From an uncultured Collinsella sp. (lineage in GTDB: Bacteria; Actinomycetota; Coriobacteriia; Coriobacteriales; Coriobacteriaceae), in contig CAUBIC010000012.1 in assembly GCA_958435945.1 (NCBI GenBank), positions 20,785 through 84,784 on the forward strand: a stretch of DNA of 64,000 nt, written 5' to 3'. Positions 52,884 through 60,514 of the stretch are shown here, one piece after another (position 1 is the stretch's first letter; every line of letters begins with the position of its first letter). A model generated the notes under the pieces. It saw only the letters and a program-made list of their open reading frames with translations. It was not told where the DNA came from and made no database searches. Position numbers and translations under genes: made by a program.

Positions 52884-54422
52884 CTAGATGTTGAGCGCGT
52901 GATAGGTCACGCTCGCACCCGGGGCGTCAACGGTCACGCCATAGGCCTCGGGATAGATGCGCGTCGAAAACACGAGCGCGCCATCATTCACAAACACCTC
53001 GACCGACGAAACATCGCCGACAATGCGCACGTTACGAACCTCGTCGACGGGCTCCCAGCGCACGGTACGACCGCAGCCGGCAGAAGCGCGATCCTCATCG
53101 GCAAATCGCATCTCAAAGCGCGCGGGTAGCTCGCCGTTGGCGGGCACAAACGCCAGCTTCAGCTCGCCATCAACGGTCGCGGTAAATGCGCCGTCGACAC
53201 CGTCGGCAACAACGTCAAAGCAGGTATCGCCGGCAACCTCCAACGAGCCCTCCCCCACACGCACCGAGACATAATGGCGCTCGATCTCGCGCGCCGGCTG
53301 CTGCAGCACAATGCCATCCGGACCGGCAACAAGCTCGCGCGGCACCGTCATGCAGTGCTGCCAGCCGCACACCACGGTTGGTGCGTTGCCATAGGTCGGC
53401 TCATCGGGCATGCCCATCCAGCCGATCAGAATGTGGCGACCGTCCTCGGCCGTGAACTCCTGCGGAGCATAGAAGTCAAAACCGGCGTCCCACAGGCGGA
53501 AATCGCCCAGCTCATAAGCGTCCTTGCCACCCGTAATGTCGCCCGATACAGGCATGTAGCCAGCGGCATACACATTGCCGCGATCCCAACGACCGCCCTC
53601 AAGGCCCTGGGGCGAGAACGACAAAAATGCAGCGGTATCGCCATTCGTATCGAGCTCAATATAGCCAGGGCACTCCCACATAAAGCCAAAACGCTCGGGC
53701 GTAGAGACACGGCTCTCGAGCTCCCAGCTCAGCATATCGGCCGAGCCATACACCAAGATCTCGCCCACATCGCGACCGGCGCCCTCGCCGTGCATGGCGC
53801 AAAATCGACTATCGACATGCGGACCATCCACGCGACGACGGGCGCCCAGCACCATGTGATAACGCCCGTCCGCGTCACGCCACACCTTGGGATCGCGCAC
53901 GTGGCAGGTCAAATCCTCGGGATAATCCTCGGACGCCAGCACCACGCGCTTTTGGTTGAACTCCCGACCGGCAAGGCCATCAACGCTCTCCACATAGACG
54001 GTATCGGCGCGGCGGCCGGTATTGACGTAGTCGTACGTGCCGTCTGCATCGGAAAGCTTAACGTTGCCTGTGTACAGCACGCGAATGCGGCCGTTCTCGG
54101 CAAGCGCGGAGCCCGAATATACGCCATGGCAATCGAACGGCTCGTCGGGCAGCAGTGGGGCGCCAACGTAGTCCCACGTCATAAGATCGCGACTCATCGC
54201 ATGGCCCCAGACCTTAACGCCACCCTCGACATCAAAGGGCGCATATTGAAAATAAGCGTGGAACACGCCGCCCGCTTGGCAAAGACCGTTGGGGTCGTTG
54301 AGCCAGCCCGCCGGCGGCATAATATGAAAGCGCTGGCCATACGCGCCATGGCCGCACTCAGAGGCGGCAGCGTCAACAGCGGCGACCAGCTTTGCAAGGT
54401 CGCGGCCAAGTGCATTAGACAT
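52884..54422 (-). CDS. scrB: Sucrose-6-phosphate hydrolase (GH32)
   Basis: Splits sucrose-6-phosphate, delivered by the PTS, into glucose-6-phosphate and fructose. The 512-residue protein has the GH32 nucleophile motif WLNDPNG, the transition-state RDP in CHVRDPKVW, and the acid/base Glu in WECPGY. The C-terminal 150 residues form the family's beta-sandwich. No signal peptide is present, so it acts in the cytoplasm, which fits the phosphorylated substrate. It follows the EIIBC gene by about 105 bp and is followed by a strong terminator. Confidence 0.93.
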   Translation of the reverse strand: MSNALGRDLAKLVAAVDAAASECGHGAYGQRFHIMPPAGWLNDPNGLCQAGGVFHAYFQYAPFDVEGGVKVWGHAMSRDLMTWDYVGAPLLPDEPFDCHGVYSGSALAENGRIRVLYTGNVKLSDADGTYDYVNTGRRADTVYVESVDGLAGREFNQKRVVLASEDYPEDLTCHVRDPKVWRDADGRYHMVLGARRRVDGPHVDSRFCAMHGEGAGRDVGEILVYGSADMLSWELESRVSTPERFGFMWECPGYIELDTNGDTAAFLSFSPQGLEGGRWDRGNVYAAGYMPVSGDITGGKDAYELGDFRLWDAGFDFYAPQEFTAEDGRHILIGWMGMPDEPTYGNAPTVVCGWQHCMTVPRELVAGPDGIVLQQPAREIERHYVSVRVGEGSLEVAGDTCFDVVADGVDGAFTATVDGELKLAFVPANGELPARFEMRFADEDRASAGCGRTVRWEPVDEVRNVRIVGDVSSVEVFVNDGALVFSTRIYPEAYGVTVDAPGASVTYHALNI

Positions 54423-54528
54423 ATCAAAGTCCTAACGGATCGAAAGTAACAAGGCGCCAGAGATCGACACCAGATACGGGAAACGCCCGCGAGCATACAA
54501 CCCGCGAGCACCCTTCAATCAAAAGCTC

Positions 54529-55929
54529 TTAGGCCTGCTCGGAAGCCTTGGGCTCGTCCTTGTACAGGACAAACGAGACGCCAAAGGAAACCAGCGCGGC
54601 GACCGCAAACATGATCGCGTACTGCACGGGCTGGGCCAGGCACAGCAGGATACCGAAGATACCGGTAACGCCCGTGCCGGAAGCGGCAAGCGAGGTGAGC
54701 GCGCAGACCAGGGCGCCGCAACCGCCACCGATGCAGCCGGCGATGAAGGGCTTAAAGAAGCGCAGGTTCACACCAAAGATGGCAGGCTCGGTAATACCCA
54801 TGAAGGCGGACAGGGCCGAAGGAAGTGCCAAACCCTTGATCTTGGCATCGCGGGTCTTAAAGGCAACGGCGAGCGCGGCGCCACCCTGGGCGATGTTGGC
54901 GGCACTGGCGATGGGCAGCCAATAGGTCACACCGTACTGGGCGAGCTGGCCCAGGTCGATGGCGGTGTACATCTGGTGGATACCGGTAACGACCGTGGGG
55001 GCATAGAACAGGCCGACGATAAAGGAACCGATGCCGAAGGGCAGGGTCAGCAGGGTCTGGATCAGACCGAGAATGGCGTTCTCGGCCCACACGAAGATGG
55101 GGCCGACGGCAACGAGCGTCACGAGCACGGTCACGAACACGGAGACGAGCGGGGTCACAAAGAGGTCGAACATCTCGGGAACGATCTTGTGCAGGCGCTT
55201 CTCAAGGAAGGCCAGAATGGCGCAGGCGATAACGATGGGGATCACATGGCCCTGATAGCCGACCCACTCAAAACTGTACACGCCGGGGATGACGGTGACC
55301 ATGGTCTGCACGCCCTCGGAGGCAACCGTGTAGGCGCTCTGCAGCGAGGAGTTGATAAACGCACCGCCGACGACGGCACCCAGATACGGGTTGGCGCCAA
55401 AGGCCTTGGCGGCGGAGTAGCCGATCAGGATCTGCAGAATGCCGAAGGACGTGCCCGAGACCAGGTCGGCGATCTTGTAGATAAAGTTATTGGTATCGAG
55501 CGCGATAAAGCCGTTGGAAGCCATAAAGTTGAGGGCGCTCATAATGCCCAGCAGCAGGCCCGAAGCCACGATGGCGGGGATGATGGGGACAAAGACGTCG
55601 CCGAGTACCTTAATGGCGCGCATAAAGATGTTCTGCTGCTGCGCCGCGGCCTCCTTGACCTCGGCCTTGGTGGCAGCCTCGACGCCACTGAGCGCGATGA
55701 ACTCTTCGTAGACCTTGTTGACGGTGCCGGTGCCAAAAATAATCTGGAGCTGGCCCTGGGCCTCAAAGACGCCCTTGGCGCCATCGACGTTCTCGATGGC
55801 CTCCTTGTTAACCTTGGTGTTATCGGCGATCACCAGTCGCAGACGCGTGGCGCAGTGTGCGGCCGAAACAACGTTGTCGGCGCCACCGATGTTGTCGAGC
55901 ACCTCTTGGGCTGATTTACGGTAGTCCAT
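54529..55929 (-). CDS. scrA: PTS sucrose-type EIIBC component
   Basis: A 466-residue sugar transporter-kinase. The N-terminal EIIB domain has the phosphorylated Cys in SAAHCATRLRLV. From about residue 110 there are ten or so membrane segments of EIIC, including GAFINSSLQSAYTV and GITEPAIFGVNLRF. No EIIA domain is attached, so phosphate must come from another EIIA, as for many sucrose permeases. The ATG at 55929 has AAGGGAAG upstream. The adjoining GH32 gene supports sucrose; trehalose or other beta-glucoside specificity is less likely. Two LacI-type operators lie just upstream. Confidence 0.9.
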   Translation of the reverse strand: MDYRKSAQEVLDNIGGADNVVSAAHCATRLRLVIADNTKVNKEAIENVDGAKGVFEAQGQLQIIFGTGTVNKVYEEFIALSGVEAATKAEVKEAAAQQQNIFMRAIKVLGDVFVPIIPAIVASGLLLGIMSALNFMASNGFIALDTNNFIYKIADLVSGTSFGILQILIGYSAAKAFGANPYLGAVVGGAFINSSLQSAYTVASEGVQTMVTVIPGVYSFEWVGYQGHVIPIVIACAILAFLEKRLHKIVPEMFDLFVTPLVSVFVTVLVTLVAVGPIFVWAENAILGLIQTLLTLPFGIGSFIVGLFYAPTVVTGIHQMYTAIDLGQLAQYGVTYWLPIASAANIAQGGAALAVAFKTRDAKIKGLALPSALSAFMGITEPAIFGVNLRFFKPFIAGCIGGGCGALVCALTSLAASGTGVTGIFGILLCLAQPVQYAIMFAVAALVSFGVSFVLYKDEPKASEQA

Positions 55930-55984
55930 GACTTCCCTTTCCTCCAACGGGCGCATTTCACCCGGCCATCTTTGACACTTACAC

Positions 55985-55998
55985 TGTAATCGTTTTCA
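55985..55998 (-). promoter_or_regulatory. LacI-type operator 1 of the sucrose operon
   Basis: TGAAAACGATTACA (minus strand) is a pseudo-palindrome with the central CG of LacI/GalR and cre sites. It is identical to operator 2. Confidence 0.75.
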
Positions 55999-56010
55999 GT
56001 TTCATATGTC

Positions 56011-56024
56011 TGTAATCGTTTTCA
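56011..56024 (-). promoter_or_regulatory. LacI-type operator 2 of the sucrose operon
   Basis: Identical 14-mer, 26 bp from operator 1. Both lie within 100 bp of the EIIBC start. Confidence 0.75.
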
Positions 56025-56111
56025 TTGTAGGGTGAACGGTAGGAAAAAGCCGGCGAATGGTAGTTTTGGGACAAAAACGGGGGACTCAAAGGTAGGCAGG
56101 CACGATCAAGG

Positions 56112-57092
56112 CTAGACATTCATAAGCTGATGGCCGAGCTTAAGCGTCTTGAGACCGCTCTCCCCCTCCACGCCATCGAGCGTGTTGAGCAACATGTTGG
56201 TCGCCTCGACGCCACTGGTCAGGTAGCCATAGTGCACGGTGGGAATGCCGCCCGTCAGCGCGCGCAAAAACGCGTTGTCGCCAAAACCGCTTACGCGGTG
56301 TATGCCCTCGCCCATGCCTCGAACCTCGTCGATGGCGCGCAGCGCGCCCGCCGCCATGGTGTCGGTCGCGCAGGCGATAAACGAAACATCGGGAGCGACG
56401 GAAAGCAGCTCACTCGCCGCACCATAGCCCGAGTCGAGCGTAAACGAGCCCAGGCGAATCAAGGCGGCATCGAGCGGGTTGCCCGCGGCGCGCAAGCCGG
56501 CCTCAAAACCGCGACGGCGGTCATAACCGGCCGCGCGATCCTCCTCGGTAACTCCAATATAGGCAATCTTGCCGTCCACGCGACCCCCAAGCGCATGGCC
56601 CAGCTCAAAGGCGGCCTCGTAATCGTCGTGATAGACGCACGCCGCGCCCTCAACATTCTGGCCGATCAGCACGATGGGCACGCGGCACGACTCAATCGCC
56701 CGACGGTGCTCGTCGGTAATCATAGTTGCCACCAGCACAATGCCATCGACTGGGTGGTTTTGGAATAAATCGAGGTATTCGAGCTCGCGATCGGGGGCAT
56801 TGTCAGTATTGGCAAGCAGCATCTGGTAGCCACGACGACCGAGCACCTGGCCGATGCCGGCGGTAATGCGGCTCACGGATTCCGAGTTGATCTTGGGCAC
56901 GATGACGCCGATGAGCTTGGTGGAGCCGGTGCGCAGCGCGCGAGCCTGGCTGGACCGCACGTATCCGGTCAGCTCAATCGTCTGCTTAATGCGCTCGGCC
57001 TTGTCCGCCGAGATATATCCACCGTTGAGGTAGCGCGAGACGGCGGCGCTCGAAACGCCCGCCAGCTCGGCCACATCTTTCATCTTTACCAC
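56112..57092 (-). CDS. scrR: LacI-family regulator of the sucrose operon
   Basis: A 326-residue repressor with the N-terminal helix-turn-helix MKDVAELAGVSSAAVSRYLNG, the hinge helix (SSQARALRTGSTKLIGVIVP) and a periplasmic-binding-like sugar domain. It sits immediately upstream of the EIIBC gene. I start it at the GTG at 57092 with AGGGGTG upstream. The open frame reaches 57134, but that extension covers an operator-like palindrome at 57108, so it is probably the promoter region. Self-regulation and control of the PTS operon are likely; the inducer may be sucrose-6-phosphate or fructose. Confidence 0.88.
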   Translation of the reverse strand: MVKMKDVAELAGVSSAAVSRYLNGGYISADKAERIKQTIELTGYVRSSQARALRTGSTKLIGVIVPKINSESVSRITAGIGQVLGRRGYQMLLANTDNAPDRELEYLDLFQNHPVDGIVLVATMITDEHRRAIESCRVPIVLIGQNVEGAACVYHDDYEAAFELGHALGGRVDGKIAYIGVTEEDRAAGYDRRRGFEAGLRAAGNPLDAALIRLGSFTLDSGYGAASELLSVAPDVSFIACATDTMAAGALRAIDEVRGMGEGIHRVSGFGDNAFLRALTGGIPTVHYGYLTSGVEATNMLLNTLDGVEGESGLKTLKLGHQLMNV

Positions 57093-57107
57093 GAGCACCC
57101 CTGTCGT

Positions 57108-57121
57108 TGAAATCGCTTTCA
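57108..57121 (-). promoter_or_regulatory. Operator-like site before the LacI-family gene
   Basis: TGAAAGCGATTTCA on the minus strand matches the cre consensus and differs from the two sucrose operators at three positions. It lies 16 bp upstream of the GTG. Confidence 0.6.
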
Positions 57122-57180
57122 CCATGATACCCAACCCTCGCCCGAAAAATATTCGACTGGAAAGGTCTCAGCGGATCATT

Positions 57181-57384
57181 TCAACCGCCCAGGTCGAGCA
57201 AACGCCAGCGATCCACCGCCGCGTGCATGTTTATGTCAAACGTAATGCGCACGGTACCTTCGTCCATCACCCACGGCTCACGCTCATAGTTCACGATGGT
57301 CCACGGGCGCATCATGTTGCAGATGCACTCGATGTAGAACTCGCGACGGAGCGGATAGGGAAAAGCCCAATTCCGGTCAATCCC
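57181..57384 (-). pseudogene. Relic of a VTC-domain (polyphosphate polymerase-like) gene
   Basis: A 67-codon open stretch with no usable start; a stop codon (57385-57387) lies directly upstream. The translation includes YPLRREFYIECICNMMRP and, further on, YEREPWVMDEG then VRITFD, which resembles the C-terminal half of VTC-domain proteins. The N-terminal two-thirds are absent. Resemblance was judged from memory of the family, so the name is tentative; that it is a fragment is clear. Confidence 0.6.
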
Positions 57385-57492
57385 TTACCGGCAACCACAG
57401 CGAATTAAGACTGAGCAACAACACGTCAGTAAAGTTACATACGAGCAGAAAATCGCACGCAATTTCGCCTTTTCTTTATTGAGATGTAAATT

Positions 57493-57522
57493 TTGACAGG
57501 CCGAATCTTACATCCATACAAA
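57493..57522 (+). promoter_or_regulatory. Possible promoter of RNA element copy A
   Basis: TTGACA (57493-57498) and TACAAA (57517-57522) are 18 bp apart, just before the element. Confidence 0.45.
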
Positions 57523-57530
57523 TGATGAAA

Positions 57531-57688
57531 AGGGGCGGCAATTCAAAAGAAAAGCCGCCCCCGCAGGACGCAGGCCCGTAGGTTGACTGCGTCAATACCG
57601 CTAGATTCGGCCTAGTATCCTATCGGGTCCCAAAAGGTCAATCCAGTTAAAGACGGCAGGCAGCCCGAAACAACATCTTTCATGAATC
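57531..57688 (+). repeat. Structured direct-repeat element, copy A
   Basis: Shares a nearly identical core of about 45 bp with 62550-62691, plus weaker similarity on both sides to CATGAATC. Hairpin 1 is GGGGCGGC/GCCGCCCC (57532-57539, 57554-57561). Hairpin 2 is GACGCAG/CTGCGTC (57567-57573, 57587-57593), with the loop GCCCGTAGGTTGA. The base pairs that differ from copy B are compensated, pointing to an RNA. No gene follows on this strand here. Confidence 0.75.
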
Positions 57689-57721
57689 TCCAGTCCTATC
57701 AAGCCCGATCGAACTTGACCG

Positions 57722-58387
57722 TCAAACCAGATACGGCCCAATCACATCGAATACCTCGCCCACCTTGGTTGCAGGGTTTTGCGCGGATGGTTTAACGTTA
57801 CCCAGCCCCCTATGGTATGTGACGAGGCGTCCAGCACGCTGCAACGCCTCGCCTCGTTTGCCGTCCACCACCTCGAACAGCCCTGCCAAATTCTTGCGGT
57901 ACTCAATGCCCAGGTCTTTAGACATGGCTTGAGCGAGGCCACGCTGGCACTCTGCGGCCGACATGGGAGCAGTCGTATATCGAAGGTGCAGAAGGGGCCA
58001 CAGCTCAAAGCAGGGGTTCGACCACAGCGCATGAAACGTCCTCAATCCATCGGTGAGCTCGGCGCATTTGCTCTCCATCGCATCGAAATCGGATGCAGGG
58101 AAATCATCCTTATCAAATACAAGCCACACATGGTCAAACGTCTCAGGAGCATAGCGACAGTGTTCGACAGCGAAGTCAAGTAGGTCGAGAGTATGTTTGC
58201 CAGTCCCCTTAACGACTACGGAAACCTTCCGCTCATTTGCTGCGCCTAACGCGGCGCGCACGCCCTCAAAGTATCGAGGCTCAGTCTCCTTGCCCTCGGT
58301 CACCACGAGATGGCGCGTCATCTGTACCATGCGAGAGCGTCCCTCGCGCTTGCCGCTGCGCCAGTCCCTCGACTTTTTCGCGGCCAT
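57722..58387 (-). CDS. rloB: RloB-family protein (TOPRIM-like, AbiLii type)
   Basis: A 221-residue RloB-domain protein. It shows HLVVTEGKETEPRYF, where Glu31 is the probable TOPRIM acidic residue, and FDKDDF (91-96) as the DxD pair. A basic N-terminus precedes them. In lactococcal AbiL and related two-gene systems, an AAA ATPase and an RloB protein together cause abortive infection; RloB is expected to be the nuclease. It starts one base after the rloA stop, with GAGGAG upstream, so the two are coupled. The open frame continues upstream inside rloA and is not coding there. Confidence 0.85.
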   Translation of the reverse strand: MAAKKSRDWRSGKREGRSRMVQMTRHLVVTEGKETEPRYFEGVRAALGAANERKVSVVVKGTGKHTLDLLDFAVEHCRYAPETFDHVWLVFDKDDFPASDFDAMESKCAELTDGLRTFHALWSNPCFELWPLLHLRYTTAPMSAAECQRGLAQAMSKDLGIEYRKNLAGLFEVVDGKRGEALQRAGRLVTYHRGLGNVKPSAQNPATKVGEVFDVIGPYLV

Positions 58388-58388
58388 A

Positions 58389-59606
58389 TTAATCCCACTC
58401 CTCAATGCGCGTGAGATACGGGTCGGCACCATAGCGGCCAGACAGGTACTGCTTGTCGAATGCCGCGTTCTTGCTGACCAGGTTACCATTTGCCTCGTGG
58501 ATGTCGGCGAGCGACCATAGCTGGCTCGCCTCCCACTCGCCGCGTGCAGCAAACCATATCTCGTCGCGGCGAAAAACATCGTTTCGCATAGTGGACACGT
58601 CCTGAGACGAGAAGATGAGCTGCGCGCCGCTCTTGTTGACTTCGGGATCTTTGAACAGCAGAATCACGTAGCGCAGGAGCTTCGGATGCAACTTGGCGTC
58701 GAGCTCGTCGACAACGACGGTACCGCCGCGTTCGAGCGCCGCCAGCAGAAACGACGCCAACCCCATGAGCTTCTGAGTACCGGCCGACTCCTCGGACAGG
58801 CGCAGCTCATAGCCCTTGCCGTCCACCTCATGCTTTACGAAGACGCGCTGGCCGCGCCATTCCGGAGCTTTCTCAACCCTAAAGCCATCGATACGTACGT
58901 CAACGGCACGCAGAAAACGCGTGATCTCGAGTGAGTCATCCTCGTCGAGCAACTGTTCGAGCATCTGCTCCAGATAGGAGCTGTTGTAGTTCAGGAACAC
59001 CCCATCAAGAAACCAACTGGCGGCCTCCTTGATCACCGGCGCGTCAAAGATGATGCAGAGAAACGACAGGTATGGCAGGCTCGGGTTGAATCTCGCAGCC
59101 GTCACGAGCTTACGCAACGTGGGACCAAGCTCAACCCCTGTCCCCTCGCGCTCGAACAGCATCGCCGTGCGTGACGCCCCCAATTTGCGCCGCCACAATC
59201 CTTCGGACACGATCTCGTCCGCATGCACGGACAGGGCATAGCGGTACTCATGCTCACCCGCGCGATAGTAGAGCTCGAACTCGGTGGGCTTAGCAGCCGA
59301 CACGTCATCGAACTCGAACGCAGAGCAACGGGGTATCGAAGATCGGTTACCTTCTGGCGCATCAGTGCTGGCAGACAACAATCTGATCGGCCTTGCCACC
59401 GCCGAACGAATATAGTCAAGAGCCTCGAGCAGGTTAGACTTGCCGCCAGCGTTAGGCCCGTAAACCGCAGCTACCGGAAGGAAACTCTGCCCGTCAGGAC
59501 ACTCTATGAGGGAGCGCTCGAACTCCCTCATCGATGTTGCCTGCATGGAAAGCACAGTTTCGTCGCGATAGGATCTATAGTTCCTGAAGGTAAACTGGCA
59601 AAGCAT
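58389..59606 (-). CDS. rloA: RloA-family AAA ATPase (AbiLi type)
   Basis: A 405-residue ATPase of the ABC/SMC-like AAA_15/AAA_21 group. The N-terminus (LCQFTFRNYRSYRDETVLSM) and Walker A GPNAGGKSN (50-58) are typical. ABC-like LSEESAGTQKLMGLASFLLAAL and Walker B VVVDELDAKLHP follow, then the His-switch-like IFSSQDVSTM. With RloB it forms an AbiL-like defence pair, where the ATPase probably senses infection and controls the nuclease. The start at 59606 is near GAGG; ATG 59627 is the alternative. The promoter TTGATT-16-TATAAT lies just upstream. Confidence 0.85.
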   Translation of the reverse strand: MLCQFTFRNYRSYRDETVLSMQATSMREFERSLIECPDGQSFLPVAAVYGPNAGGKSNLLEALDYIRSAVARPIRLLSASTDAPEGNRSSIPRCSAFEFDDVSAAKPTEFELYYRAGEHEYRYALSVHADEIVSEGLWRRKLGASRTAMLFEREGTGVELGPTLRKLVTAARFNPSLPYLSFLCIIFDAPVIKEAASWFLDGVFLNYNSSYLEQMLEQLLDEDDSLEITRFLRAVDVRIDGFRVEKAPEWRGQRVFVKHEVDGKGYELRLSEESAGTQKLMGLASFLLAALERGGTVVVDELDAKLHPKLLRYVILLFKDPEVNKSGAQLIFSSQDVSTMRNDVFRRDEIWFAARGEWEASQLWSLADIHEANGNLVSKNAAFDKQYLSGRYGADPYLTRIEEWD

Positions 59607-59660
59607 CGTCCTCAAAATTCCTTTCATTGTTTTGAAAAGATATTTCAGAGTTTTTATTTG

Positions 59661-59688
59661 ATTATAGACCTTAAATAGCATCAATCAA
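59661..59688 (-). promoter_or_regulatory. Promoter of rloA-rloB
   Basis: TTGATT (59683-59688) and TATAAT (59661-59666) on the minus strand, 16 bp apart. Confidence 0.75.
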
Positions 59689-59729
59689 GTGTTTGCAGTA
59701 TGTGGAGCAAAGGGTACAAGGCCAAAACT

Positions 59730-59854
59730 CGGAAGTATGCGGCAAATCCCTAGCATGCCGAGCACTCCGGAATGCCGCAATGCTTCTGCCTGCGGATCCT
59801 TTATGCGGAAAAGCCGTTGTGCTCGGGGGTTCCAGAATTTGCCGCATACTTCCG
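59730..59854. repeat. 125-bp palindrome between rloA and the DUF2188 gene
   Basis: Perfect 18-bp outer arms (59730-59747 and 59837-59854, starting CGGAAGTATGCGGC) enclose further pairing such as CCGAGCAC/GTGCTCGG. It may be a palindromic mobile element or a strong bidirectional stop. Confidence 0.8.
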
Positions 59855-59862
59855 GCAGGCGT

Positions 59863-59902
59863 TTGCGGCTGCGGACACGCTAATCCATGCCCGCAGCCGC
59901 AA
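59863..59902. repeat. Second hairpin next to the palindrome
   Basis: TTGCGGCTGCGG (59863-59874) is perfectly complementary to 59891-59902. It lies 13 bp after the DUF2188 stop, on the minus strand. Confidence 0.75.
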
Positions 59903-59915
59903 TGGCGTCAAGCCC

Positions 59916-60143
59916 CTATCCTCTCGGCGGGAAGGGATCGTGCCCATGGGAATCCTTTGCGCGGATTCTGCCATCGGGACGATGGGTGATTAGCTCAGAG
60001 TGCTGATTAGAACTAATTTGACGACCGCGCTTTATAGCTTCGCCCTGGGTCGTCGTAACAAAGGAAGCGCGACGCGCTCCCTCGCCCTTAACCTGCCATT
60101 TGCCATCCGCCCGCTTCGTAACGTGCTGGTTTCTACCTTTCAT
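59916..60143 (-). CDS. DUF2188 family protein
   Basis: A 75-residue basic protein matching DUF2188: RNQHVTKRADGKWQVKGEGA, then TTQGEAIKRGRQI, and the terminal GRIRAKDSHGHDPFPP. The family's function is unknown; members are common near mobile and defence genes. The ATG at 60143 has GAGGTG upstream; a GTG two codons earlier is possible. It is upstream of rloA on the same strand but separated by two large hairpins and a promoter, so it is a separate transcript. Confidence 0.85.
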   Translation of the reverse strand: MKGRNQHVTKRADGKWQVKGEGARRASFVTTTQGEAIKRGRQISSNQHSELITHRPDGRIRAKDSHGHDPFPPRG

Positions 60144-60514
60144 ACTCACCTCGCCTTCACGACCGATTGCTTAACGCGCTCACAGCATGAGGCTTGCAGC
60201 AAGTTCACTCGTGCCGCTTTGCTTAAAGCATAACTACTGGCGCGGACATAAATCGGACCTGGAAGGTATCAGTATATGGAATCTCGAAGAAGTACAAGCC
60301 GGCCTCATGCTGAAACCGCCGTATCGCGCATAGCCCATTCCTATAAACGCAGCTAGTGCTACATAAACTCAGAAAATAAGGAGGATACACATTGAAAGTT
60401 AATTGGACCTGTCTCTATCTATAGGAAATCGGAAGGTCTTGATGCAAGAATATCTAAATCCGCCAACTGCAACAGCCTTGTTTCCCTAGCGCATGACAGC
60501 CCATCACCCTGCAA
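60144..60514. other. Intergenic, mostly empty
   Basis: About 370 bp of AT-richer sequence between the DUF2188 gene and the large island gene. The plus strand has AAGGAGG at 60380 followed by a ten-codon frame that stops at once, possibly the remnant of a lost gene start. Nothing else is recognised. Confidence 0.45.

Noticed and set aside
57124..57408. A plus-strand 94-codon frame after the LacI-family gene
   Set aside because: The recognisable protein similarity is on the opposite strand (VTC-like relic).
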